The position numbers and the translations under genes were made by a program. DNA of 40,134 bases from Verrucomicrobiota bacterium (GTDB lineage: Bacteria > Verrucomicrobiota > Verrucomicrobiia > Opitutales > Opitutaceae): the NCBI GenBank assembly GCA_028293545.1, contig JAQGOP010000003.1, forward strand, positions 1 through 40,134. Reading direction: 5' to 3'. Positions 31,640-39,900 of the stretch are shown piece after piece. Position 1 is the first letter of the stretch. Every line of letters begins with the position of its first letter. The notes beneath the pieces were generated by a model. It searched no databases and was not told the DNA's origin. It worked only from the letters and a program-made list of their open reading frames with translations.

Positions 31640-32386
31640 TCAGCGCACGCCGCCGCCGGCCAGCAACTGCTCGCCCGTCAGCCAGCGCGAGTCGTCTGAG
31701 GCGAGGAAGACCGCGATGCTCGCGATGTCATCCGGCTGGCCGAGGCGACCGAGCGGTGTCTGGGCGACCGTGCCTTTCTGGAAGTCGGAGCCGATGAAGC
31801 CGGCGGAGTGGGTGCCTTCAGTTTCGACCATGCCGGGATTGAGCGTGTTGACGCGGATCTGGCGGGGGCCGAGTTCGCGGGCGAGAACCCCGGTGATGGC
31901 GTCGACCGCGCCCTTGGTCGCGGTGTACACGGCGCTCCCGGGCGGCGTAATGCGGCTCACGACGGAGCCGATGTTGATGATGCTCGCTCCCGCCTTCAGA
32001 TGGGGCGAGGCGGCCTGGGTCACAAGGAGAAGACCGAGCACGTTGATGTTGAACATGCGGTGGAAATTTTCCTCGGTGACGGTTTCGAGGGCACCGAATT
32101 CATACACGCCGGAATTGTTCACGAGGATGTCGAGGCGGCCGTACGTCTTGATCGCAGCATCGATGATGCCCCGGGCCTCCGATGGTTTGGAGACGTCGCC
32201 CTTGACGGCGATCGCCTTGCCTCCCGCTTGGGTAATGGATGCGACGATCTGGTCGGCTCCGGTTTTGCTCGAGGCGTAGTTGACGACGACGGCGGCGCCG
32301 GCGGCGGCGAGGGACTTGGCGATGGCCGCCCCGATGCCCTTGGAGGCTCCGGTGACGATGGCGACTTGGCCTGATAGCTTGGTCAT
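31640..32386 (-). CDS. Short-chain dehydrogenase/reductase
   Basis: 248-aa classical SDR: cofactor loop GASKGIG at 13-19, NNSG at 90-93, catalytic Ser141, Tyr154 and Lys158 (YTATK), and GMVETEGTHSAG in the substrate region. No Asp closes the second strand (VVNYASSKTGAD), a pattern typical of NADP(H)-using members. The substrate is unknown; similar enzymes are annotated as 3-oxoacyl-ACP reductase- or glucose dehydrogenase-like. It is divergent from an ArsR-type repressor, with an inverted-repeat operator in the shared region, and has its own terminator. It is probably derepressed by an electrophile or other inducer sensed by the repressor; that is inferred from gene order only. Confidence 0.9.
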   Translation of the reverse strand: MTKLSGQVAIVTGASKGIGAAIAKSLAAAGAAVVVNYASSKTGADQIVASITQAGGKAIAVKGDVSKPSEARGIIDAAIKTYGRLDILVNNSGVYEFGALETVTEENFHRMFNINVLGLLLVTQAASPHLKAGASIINIGSVVSRITPPGSAVYTATKGAVDAITGVLARELGPRQIRVNTLNPGMVETEGTHSAGFIGSDFQKGTVAQTPLGRLGQPDDIASIAVFLASDDSRWLTGEQLLAGGGVR

Positions 32387-32420
32387 GGAATTAATGATTA
32401 TGCGGTTTGGGTTTTAGTGG

Positions 32421-32479
32421 GGAAGAAACCGGCAAACCGGCTTCTTCCATAGTTCGGAACTTTAGAACTATTGAACTAT
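32421..32479. promoter_or_regulatory. Operator-like repeats between SDR and ArsR-type regulator
   Basis: ATAGTTC (32449-32455) faces GAACTAT (32465-32471), and a second GAACTAT follows at 32473-32479. GTTCGGAAC is a further small palindrome inside. Just before lies a hairpin-like repeat GGAAGAAACCGG / CCGGCTTCTTCC (32421-32448, one mismatch). The AT-rich block lies between the two start codons, where an ArsR-type repressor would control both genes. Confidence 0.6.
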
Positions 32480-32504
32480 TGTCAACCCGTGCTATGTTTT
32501 TTGC

Positions 32505-32873
32505 ATGAAACCCCTCAGCCATCCCGCGGTCGACGACCTCACGGTCGAGGGCATCCTGCATGCCCTCTCGGATCCGGTGCGGGCCGCGATCTTCGCCGAT
32601 ATCGCGCAGTCGGCCTGCGCGCAGAACTGCTCGAATTTTCTCCAAGTGAAGGAACGCGACATTCCGAAATCCACCCTGTCGCAGCATTTCCGGACGCTGC
32701 GCGAGGCGGGCCTGATCCGGGGCGAGCGGCAGGGGGTGGAAATGCAGAACACCTCCCGTTGCGCGGAGATCGACCGGCGCTTCCCGGGTCTCATCCCCGC
32801 GATCATGAAGGCCCACCAAGTGCAATCAGGTGCGAAGCGTGGGGCCGGCGGCCAAGGCCGGAAGCGCGCCTAG
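32505..32873 (+). CDS. ArsR-family transcriptional regulator
   Basis: 122-aa winged-helix regulator. The N-terminal helix ILHALSDPVRAAIFADIA is typical of ArsR/HTH_20 proteins, and the recognition helix region is IPKSTLSQHFRTLREAGLI, followed by a short wing (RGERQGVEMQNTSR). Three cysteines (QSACAQNCSN) lie just before the DNA-binding helices; they could sense a metal or an oxidant, but ArsR metal-box patterns such as CVC are not present, so redox sensing is only a guess. It is divergent from the SDR gene, likely repressing it and itself through the repeats at 32449-32479. The C terminus is basic and probably disordered. Confidence 0.88.
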   Translation: MKPLSHPAVDDLTVEGILHALSDPVRAAIFADIAQSACAQNCSNFLQVKERDIPKSTLSQHFRTLREAGLIRGERQGVEMQNTSRCAEIDRRFPGLIPAIMKAHQVQSGAKRGAGGQGRKRA

Positions 32874-33072
32874 CCTCCGCCGGTCCGGCGAGTGTAACGC
32901 ATTGGCCGCAGGTGATTTCCTTACGCGCGGGTCGCTTCTAGTCGGCACCGCGTTGCCGCACTGCCTTCGATCGCGCCCCGCCTGAATTGGTATCCGACCA
33001 GATGAAGTAGCTGCAGCGAACATGGGCGGCCCGCCCGCAACCTGGCGCTTTCACCTTCACGCTCGTGTGCGC

Positions 33073-33573
33073 CTACCCGTCCTTCGCGATCACGCTCACG
33101 GTGCCGTTCCGCTCGAGCCGCGCTTCCCGTACCTGCGCGGGATCGGAAACGTTGCCGTTCAGCCGAAGGTTTTCGTCGAGGTCGTCGGGTGTGAATTTGG
33201 TCCGCCGCATCTCCTCGCGGTCGGCTTCGCCGTTGCGCACCAACGTGCGGGGCGTGCCTTTCACGAGGCGCGAGAAGCCGTCGGAATGGAGCGTCGCGAA
33301 CGCGAGCAGGTGGTGGAGGAAGACCAGGACCGCGCAGACGCCGAGGGTCGGGAAGAATGCGGCCTGTCCGTTGATGCCCCGGCTCAGGACGGAACCCAGG
33401 ATCACGACGAGCAGCACGTCAAAGCCTGCATTCCGCCCCAGCAGGCGCCGGTCGCCGCAACGCACGATGACGATTCCCCAGAGGAAAACGACCAGGGCCC
33501 GGAGGCTCATTTGTCCGAACGTGAGGTCGGCCGAATCGCGGTGGAGGCCCAGGAGGGTGTCGAGGAGGTGCAT
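33073..33573 (-). CDS. YetF/DUF421-family membrane protein
   Basis: 166-aa protein with three predicted membrane segments (about 25-42, 50-65 and 72-92), then a cytosolic YetF-type domain. Family marks: RCGDRRLLGRNAGFDVLLVVILGS, SDGFSRLVKGTPRTLVRNGE, and MRRTKFTPDDLDENLRLNG. The length is at the short end for the family (often ~200 or more). The function is unknown; members occur in spore and stress genes of Bacillus. It is divergent from the DUF2252 gene, 80 bases apart. The ~200-base gap downstream (32874-33072) shows no gene. Confidence 0.88.
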   Translation of the reverse strand: MHLLDTLLGLHRDSADLTFGQMSLRALVVFLWGIVIVRCGDRRLLGRNAGFDVLLVVILGSVLSRGINGQAAFFPTLGVCAVLVFLHHLLAFATLHSDGFSRLVKGTPRTLVRNGEADREEMRRTKFTPDDLDENLRLNGNVSDPAQVREARLERNGTVSVIAKDG

Positions 33574-33653
33574 GGTGTGGCCCCAGACATCGGAGGAAGG
33601 AAGCAGTTCGCCGCGCGCGGGAACGGGTCGCCGCCTTCCCGGTCCGTCCCCCG

Positions 33654-34811
33654 ATGACCCAACCGCCGTCGAACCCTTACCTCGTTTCCACCGATCCGAT
33701 CGACAAGGGCACTGCGCTCCGACAGTGGCTCAAGCGAACGAAATTGGCGGAGTCGGATTTCAATTACTTCCGCGGGATCGCGAAGGAATTTTACGCGGCC
33801 TGGGCCGAGCGCCACCCGCCGCCGAGTCCCGTGATCTGGAGCTGTGGCGACGTGCACGCGAAGAATGTCGGCAGTTTCCGCGCGGATAACGGGATCGCGT
33901 ATTTCGATGCGGACGATTTCGACGATGCGTGCCTGGCCCCCGCGCATTTTGACCTGGGACGCGCGGCGACAGGACTTCTGCTGACCCACGGCGCGGAACT
34001 CGCGGAGGAATTCCTGGCCTCCTACGCGGAGGCGCTCATCCAGGGAAAGCCGTATCACCTGGAAGCCGAGCTCGCCCAAGGACCCGTGAAGCTGCTCTTC
34101 GATCGGATCGAAAGCCGCACGCGGAAGGAATTTCTGAAACTCTGGGTGAAGCACGACCGGATCCGGGAAATAACCGAGGCCACGTATCGCCTGCCGACGG
34201 CGGCGCGAAAGCGGGCACAGGCGATTTTCGAAAGCTGGGCAAAGCTAAAACCCGACCCGAAATATTACCGCGTGCTCGACGTCTGCGGCAGCACGGCGGG
34301 CATTGGGAGCCTGTGTGCGGAGCGCTACCTCGTGCTCGTTCGCGGGGACAAGAAGCCGCACATCCTGGACATGAAGGAAGCGACACCGTCGACGCTCGCT
34401 GCCGCTCATCGGACTTCACAGCCGAAGTGGAGGAACGAGGCCCAACGCGCGGCGGAAGTGCAGCGCCTGATGCAGTACATGCCGATCGCGCACCTCGGCT
34501 GGACAGACACCACGCCGGTTTCGTTCGTGATTACCGAATTCCAGCCGGCCGAAGATCGGATGGAGAGCCTGGACCTTACGGAAAAAGAGTTCGGAAAATT
34601 CGTCTGTGACTGGGGGCGGCTCGTCGCCTGGGGTCATTTGCGCGGCGCCGGATGGAAAGGCAGTCCGCCGACCGATGACTTGATCGCGTTCGGCGGCAAG
34701 CTCACGGCAAAACCGCGGAAGCAGATTCTCGCGCTTGCAGAAGAGGCGGCGCGCGAGATCTCGAAAGCCCATCGCCTTTACGCCGCCACCGTACTCCCGG
34801 AAGAGGGATGA
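33654..34811 (+). CDS. DUF2252-family protein (kinase-like fold)
   Basis: 385-aa cytosolic protein of the DUF2252 family. These proteins resemble aminoglycoside-phosphotransferase-type kinases. The key motifs are seen at the N-terminal side: YYRGIAKEFY-like FNYFRGIAKEFYAAW, then CGDVHAKNVGSF (catalytic-loop-like Asp, His, Asn) and YFDADDFDDACLAP (metal-binding Asp). DVCGSTAGIGSLCAERYLVL and the ILDMKEA lysine follow. The substrate is unknown. The ATG at 33654 is used since it leads into a plausible N terminus (MTQPPSNPYLVSTDPID); no ribosome site is clear. It is convergent with the M20 peptidase. Confidence 0.9.
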   Translation: MTQPPSNPYLVSTDPIDKGTALRQWLKRTKLAESDFNYFRGIAKEFYAAWAERHPPPSPVIWSCGDVHAKNVGSFRADNGIAYFDADDFDDACLAPAHFDLGRAATGLLLTHGAELAEEFLASYAEALIQGKPYHLEAELAQGPVKLLFDRIESRTRKEFLKLWVKHDRIREITEATYRLPTAARKRAQAIFESWAKLKPDPKYYRVLDVCGSTAGIGSLCAERYLVLVRGDKKPHILDMKEATPSTLAAAHRTSQPKWRNEAQRAAEVQRLMQYMPIAHLGWTDTTPVSFVITEFQPAEDRMESLDLTEKEFGKFVCDWGRLVAWGHLRGAGWKGSPPTDDLIAFGGKLTAKPRKQILALAEEAAREISKAHRLYAATVLPEEG

Positions 34812-34862
34812 CGGGCATCCGCACCTTGCACGCGCGATGGGCCGGGAACCACGACCGAAACT

Positions 34863-34878
34863 GCGAAAGAGCTTTCGC
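34863..34878. terminator. Small hairpin between convergent genes
   Basis: GCGAAAGAGCTTTCGC is a perfect dyad between the convergent DUF2252 and M20 genes. There is no T-run on either strand, so it is only a possible terminator. Nothing else is visible in the ~100-base gap. Confidence 0.3.
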
Positions 34879-34909
34879 GGCCCGAGAGGGGTTCCTCAAG
34901 CACGAAGCG

Positions 34910-36193
34910 CTATCGAGTAAGCCGGTAGATTAGAAGCGCACTGCGCTTGATGAGATTGGGCGCGTCGGCCAGGTCCGCTGCTTCTGCGATCGAATGCTCG
35001 CCCGTGCCGCCGAGTCCCAGTCCGTCGAGCCCGGCCAAGGGCGGGGAAACGAACGCGATGTCGCCCGCGCCGCGGCCGCGCGGATCGAACGCCGTGATTT
35101 CGCCGTGACCCAAATCGAGGCTCACCTGGTTCAACTGGGCGAGCAGCGCGTAATTCTCGGGAGTGGGTGACATCGCCGGGTAACCTTCCTCGAACTTCAA
35201 GGTCGCCGAGGTGCGCGGCAGATGGCGGGACACGATTTCCTGCATCTTCGCCTGCGCATCCGCGAGCTGTTCGGCGCTCACCGTCCGCAGGTCCCCGCGA
35301 ACCATCACGCGCTGCGCAATGATGTTCGCCTTGCCCGAAAGCGTGCCGCCCGTCTTCGACAGGTCCGCCTCGCGTCCGCCCGCGATCATGGCCGGGTTGA
35401 CCGTCACGCCGTCCAGCTTCCGCAATTCCTCGTAAAAACTCCCGAGGATCCGCGCCGTCTCAAAAACGGCGCCGCTGCCGACGGGCGCCGAGAAAATCCC
35501 GGAGGAGTGTCCCGTCGGACCCTGCGCCTCGAGTTCCCACGCAATGCTGCCGCGGCGGGCCACGGTCCCGGTCATGCCCACGGCGGATTCATAGGCGAGA
35601 GCCACGTCCGATCGCGCGGCGGCGTCACGCAGCTCCTTTCGGGAAACTTCCAGCGGCGTCCCGGCCGATTCCTCGTCGCCGCTGAAAATCACCGTCAGCT
35701 GCGTTCCTTCCAGGGCCTTGATCGAATCCAACGCCTGCAGCGCATGGATCAGGATCAAGTCGCCGCCTTTTATGTCGGCGACGCCCGACCCGTGGACCGC
35801 GGTGCCCTCGCGCCGCCAATTGCCGCCGGGGAGAACGGTGTCCAGGTGCCCGATGAGCAGCAGGCGCTTGCCGTGCGTGCCCCTGCGGACAGCGACGAGA
35901 TGCCCGGCGCGATGGGTGGAGGGAGGCTGCTCCACGTAGCGGCATTCAAAGCCGAGGGCAGTTAATTTGGGCAGGAAGAATTCCGCCATCTGACGAACGC
36001 CAGGAAGGTTCTCGGTCGAGCTGTCGATCTGGACGGCGGATTCCAGGTCGGCCGCGAATTTCCCCGACTGCGCATCCGCGAACGCCACGATCTGTGCTTC
36101 CTCTTTTGAAAGCGCCGCCGCCGCGGCCTGCACGCAAAATACCGGTAGCGCCAAGACCACGGATAGAACCAAGGACGAGGTGGGGAAATGCAT
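34910..36193 (-). CDS. M20-family metallopeptidase, carboxypeptidase G2-like, exported
   Basis: 427-aa exported zinc peptidase. Signal peptide: MHFPTSSLVLSVVLALPVFC to about QAAAAA. The dinuclear site of M20 enzymes is complete: His116 and Asp118 (IGHLDTV), bridging Asp140 (GVADIKGG), general base Glu174 and Glu175 (SGDEESAG), and a C-terminal His in GTGEHS. The lid domain with PTGHSSGIFSAPVG is present. It probably trims peptides or acyl/glutamyl amino acids in the periplasm. The start ATG 36193 is chosen for the signal peptide. The open frame to 36367 runs through a degenerate REP. It is divergent from the secreted-protein/metalloprotease pair. Confidence 0.92.
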   Translation of the reverse strand: MHFPTSSLVLSVVLALPVFCVQAAAAALSKEEAQIVAFADAQSGKFAADLESAVQIDSSTENLPGVRQMAEFFLPKLTALGFECRYVEQPPSTHRAGHLVAVRRGTHGKRLLLIGHLDTVLPGGNWRREGTAVHGSGVADIKGGDLILIHALQALDSIKALEGTQLTVIFSGDEESAGTPLEVSRKELRDAAARSDVALAYESAVGMTGTVARRGSIAWELEAQGPTGHSSGIFSAPVGSGAVFETARILGSFYEELRKLDGVTVNPAMIAGGREADLSKTGGTLSGKANIIAQRVMVRGDLRTVSAEQLADAQAKMQEIVSRHLPRTSATLKFEEGYPAMSPTPENYALLAQLNQVSLDLGHGEITAFDPRGRGAGDIAFVSPPLAGLDGLGLGGTGEHSIAEAADLADAPNLIKRSALLIYRLTR

Positions 36194-36262
36194 GGGTAAA
36201 TCGGAGCTGATCTGCGTGCGACGTCGAGCACCGTTCGGCTGGCTCCGCTCGCGAAAAACCTC

Positions 36263-36290
36263 GGAGCTGGCGGGCCGCCTGCGCTGCTTC
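36263..36290 (-). repeat. Degenerate REP family A copy
   Basis: On the minus strand the head reads GCAG instead of GTAG (36286-36283), then GCAGGCG / CGCCAGC with one stem mismatch. It lies in the divergent gap between the M20 gene and the secreted-protein gene. Confidence 0.55.
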
Positions 36291-36361
36291 GGAGGCGCCT
36301 CGTGCGCAAAATCCCATTGCCCAACCGCGCCGGGCATGAAGGCTCGGCTCTTCTTACCCCT

Positions 36362-36988
36362 GTGCACTTCACGCTACCCCTGCGCCTGAGTTTTGCGCTG
36401 CTCTGCGCTTTTTCGTTCGGACCTATCCTGCATGCCACCACCGTTCGGCCGCCAACCTTCCCGGAACTGGTCAACCAGTCCGACTGCATCGTGCGCGCCG
36501 TGGTCAAATCGGTCGAGGCCCGCAAGCAGACGACCCCGCACGGTTTCAAGATCTATACCTATGTCGAACTGACCGTCCTCGAAGTCATCGCCGGCCAGCC
36601 CGCCACGCCGCTCGTCCTGCGCGTGTTGGGCGGAAAGGTCGACGGCGACGAAATCATTTTCGAGGGTGCTCCCCGCTTCAAACCCGGCGAGGAAAACATC
36701 CTTTTCATCCAGGCCAATGGCACGCAGGTCTTCCCCTTGGTTGCACTCGGTTACGGCCGCTATCCCGTGCTTCGGGATCCTGCCACCGGCGACGAGAGTG
36801 TCCTTCGCAGCGACGGCTCAAGCCTGCGGTCCACCGCTGAAATCGGACTTCCTTTGAAAGAGCCTGCAGCGGGATCGATCCAAGCCGAGCGCACGGAGAT
36901 TTCCACTCCGCTCACCGTGGCCCAGTTCGTCCGGCAAATCCGTTCCGCCGTCGCTCCCTCCAACTCCCGTCTCCGTGAGAAAAATTAA
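36362..36988 (+). CDS. Exported protein of unknown function, partner of the metalloprotease gene
   Basis: 208-aa protein from GTG 36362: signal peptide MHFTLPLRLSFALLCAFSFG with cleavage near LHATT. An alternative GTG at 36302 adds 20 poorly signal-like residues. The body is beta-rich: FPELVNQSDCIVRAVVKSVE, YTYVELTVLEVIAG, RFKPGEENILFIQANG. I do not recognise a characterised family. The layout (small secreted protein, overlapping start of a matrixin) suggests that the two proteins are made together, and it could be a chaperone, inhibitor or substrate; none of these is shown. The next gene starts at GTG 36975, inside its last five codons. Confidence 0.72.
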   Translation: MHFTLPLRLSFALLCAFSFGPILHATTVRPPTFPELVNQSDCIVRAVVKSVEARKQTTPHGFKIYTYVELTVLEVIAGQPATPLVLRVLGGKVDGDEIIFEGAPRFKPGEENILFIQANGTQVFPLVALGYGRYPVLRDPATGDESVLRSDGSSLRSTAEIGLPLKEPAAGSIQAERTEISTPLTVAQFVRQIRSAVAPSNSRLREKN

Positions 36989-39900
36989 TCTCCGCGGCGT
37001 CATCGGGTTCGGCTTGGCCGCGGCACTCCTGGCGCCGATGACCGCGCGCGCCTACTCGGTCCAGCGCAGCAACTCCTACATGTTCGTGGGCGGCAGCGAT
37101 ACCATCCCCATCCAGGTCAAGCTGAGCACCGCGGCATCGTACACCGACGGCACCAGCCAGAGCAGCACGATCATCCAGGCGCTCCAACAGTGGAACAATG
37201 TCCCGGGCGTCCCGCAGTTTGTCCCCGAAATCCTCAGCCCCGGCACCCAGGCCACTGGCAATCACCTCAATGAAGTCGTCATGGCGCCCACCTACGACGG
37301 CGACACTTTTGGCCCCAACATCCTCGCGGTCACGCTGGAGGTGCACGCCGCCAAAACCGCGAGGGAAACCGATGTCATCTTCAACAGCGCGGTGACGTGG
37401 GACTCCTATCGTGGCGCGCTCACGGGCGGGCGAGCCGAGATTCGCCGCGTGGCCGTTCACGAGTTTGGGCACGTCCTGGGCCTGGACCACCCCGACGGCG
37501 CCGGGCAGTCCGTCAACGCGATCATGAACAGTGCGATCGGCCAGATTGAAACTCCCCAAGCGGACGACATTTCGGGCATCACCTACTTGTATGGCATCCC
37601 GGGCGTGGCCCCGGTGAACGATAATTTTGCGCAGGCGACCCCGATCGTCTTCACCGGGAACTCGGTCGATATCAGCGGCACGAATGTCCGCGCCACGACC
37701 GAAGCCGGCGAACCGTCACCGACGGGACCAGGTGGACGCTCGGTGTGGTGGAAGTGGACGCCCGCGACGACCGGACGCGTGGCGATCTCGACGTTCGGGA
37801 GCGACTTTGACACCCGCGTCACGATCGCAACCGGCGGCTCGGTTTCGACTGCAGCGCTTGGGGCTTCGAACGATGACGATGTGAATGGCCCCGCGGAACT
37901 CAGCAGCGCCACCACGTTCGTGGCCAACGCGGGCACCACTTACTATATCGTGGTGGACGGCGTGCAGAAGACGATGGGCCGGATCGCGCTGACGCTCGTG
38001 CTGGGCCAGTTCACCGTGCCGCTCCAGATTTACGAGCCGTACAGTTTTCGAACCTACGCGGGTGCGGACGGCAGCGTGGGCTCGGCGGACGGCGCCGGCC
38101 AGGCGGCGCGCTTCAATTCACCGGCGCGCGTTGCGGTGGGCCCCGACGGAAACATTTACGTGGCCGACTATGCGAACGGCACCATCCGGAAGATCACGCC
38201 GGCCGGCGTGGTCAGCACCTTTGTCGGCGTCGTCGGGGAACCGGACCACATCGACGGCCCGCGCGAAACCGCGCGGATTTTTCCCGACGGGCTCGCCTTC
38301 GGGCCCGACGGCACCCTGTACGTCGCAGAAAGCTCCTTCCAAACGATTCGCAAGGTCACGCCCGCAGGATACGTGACCACGTTCGCCGGAGCGGACCGCC
38401 AGATCGGCAGCGCGGATGGTCCCGGTGCCAGTGCGCGTTTCTATTTTCCCTCGGCCATCACGATCGACGGCAGCGGCAATCTTTACGTCGCCGAACTGCT
38501 CAACGCCACGATTCGAAAAATCACACCGGCGGGGATCGTCTCCACGGTGGCCGGACGCGCGGGCGTGCAAGGTGTCGCCGACGGGCTCGGGACCGCTGCG
38601 ACCTTCTCCTATCCGAACGGCATCGCGGCGACGGCCGATGGCACGCTGTACGTGGGTGATTTTGTGAACGGTTCGATCCGGAAGATCACGCCTGCCGGGG
38701 TGGTGTCCACGTTTGCCGGCTTGTCCGTGCCGTTCGGCTCCGAAAACTACGATGGCCTCGGCACGGCCGCGCGGTTTGCCGGACTCCTGGGCCTGCAGAT
38801 GGATGCGAGCGGCAACCTCTTCGTGACGGAAATTTACGACTTGATTCGCAAGATCACGCCCGCCGGCGAAGTCACCACGATCGCCGGAAAATTCGGTGCT
38901 GATGGCGGCGACGACGGCACCGCGTTCAACGCGCGTTTTTGCCAACCGAGTGACGTCGCCATCGACCCGAGCGGCAATCTCTACATCGCCGACCGGAAAA
39001 ATAATTCCATCCGGAAAATGATGCCAAGTGGCGTGGTTTCGACGCTCGCGGGAAAATCGATGGTGGGCGGGACCGACGGCGCGCTCGCCGATGCGCGGTT
39101 CGCGGATGTGCGCGGCATCGAGTTTGATTCGGCGGGCAATCTCATCCTGGCCAACACGAGCGGTTATACTGTCCGCAAAATTTCCGCAGGCGGCCAAGTC
39201 AGCACGATTGCCGGGCAGGCCGGTGAATATGGTTACACCGACGGCCCGAACGGGGTTTCCCGTCTCTTTGATCCCGCCGATGTCGCCACGGCTCCCGGCA
39301 ACATCGTCTACATTGCCGAGCGGTTTGCCCACACCATCCGCAAGATCGACGCCGCGGGAAACGTCGTCCCGTTTGCCGGGAATTTTCTCACTGCGGGTTA
39401 CACGAATGGCCCCGCCGGCACCGCGTTGTTTAACCTCCCGATCAGCATCGCGAGCGATCCCGCCGGGAATGTCTATGTCGTGGAGTCGCAAAGCTGCGCG
39501 ATTCGGAAAATCGCCCCGGACGGAACGACGAGTACATTTGCCGGTTCGATCACGGAGGCGGGCTCGGCGGACGGAGTGGGAACGGCCGCGCGTTTTATGC
39601 GTCCGACTGCAGTGACCGTGGGTTCAGATGGCAGCATCTACGTCGCCGACGGCGGAGCCTTTACCGTCCGCAAGATCACCGCTTCGGGAGTCGTCAGCAC
39701 CGTCGCAGGCGTGCCGGGCCAGGCCGGTCATGTCGACCGCCCGGGAGTGCACGCGCGATTCAACGGTCCGAATGACGTCGCAGTGGATGATAACGGAAAT
39801 ATCTTTGTGCTGGATAGTAACGTGATCCGAAAAATTACGCCGAATGGGCGGGTCACGACCGTGTCGCCCTTCACGTTTGAGCGGGACCAGGTCGGGCGCA

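Noticed and set aside
33008..33040. Further degenerate REP family A copy (GTAG then GGGCGGCCCGCC)
   Set aside because: The GTAG and the palindrome are separated by 13 unrelated bases, and the stem lacks the GCAGG/CCTGC part.
36119..36193. Lipoprotein signal in the M20 peptidase
   Set aside because: The residue before Cys20 is Phe, which does not fit a lipobox; an ordinary signal peptide is more likely.
38118..39491. 457-codon minus-strand frame with repeated motifs
   Set aside because: Its repeats are only the reverse reading of the NHL propeller repeats.
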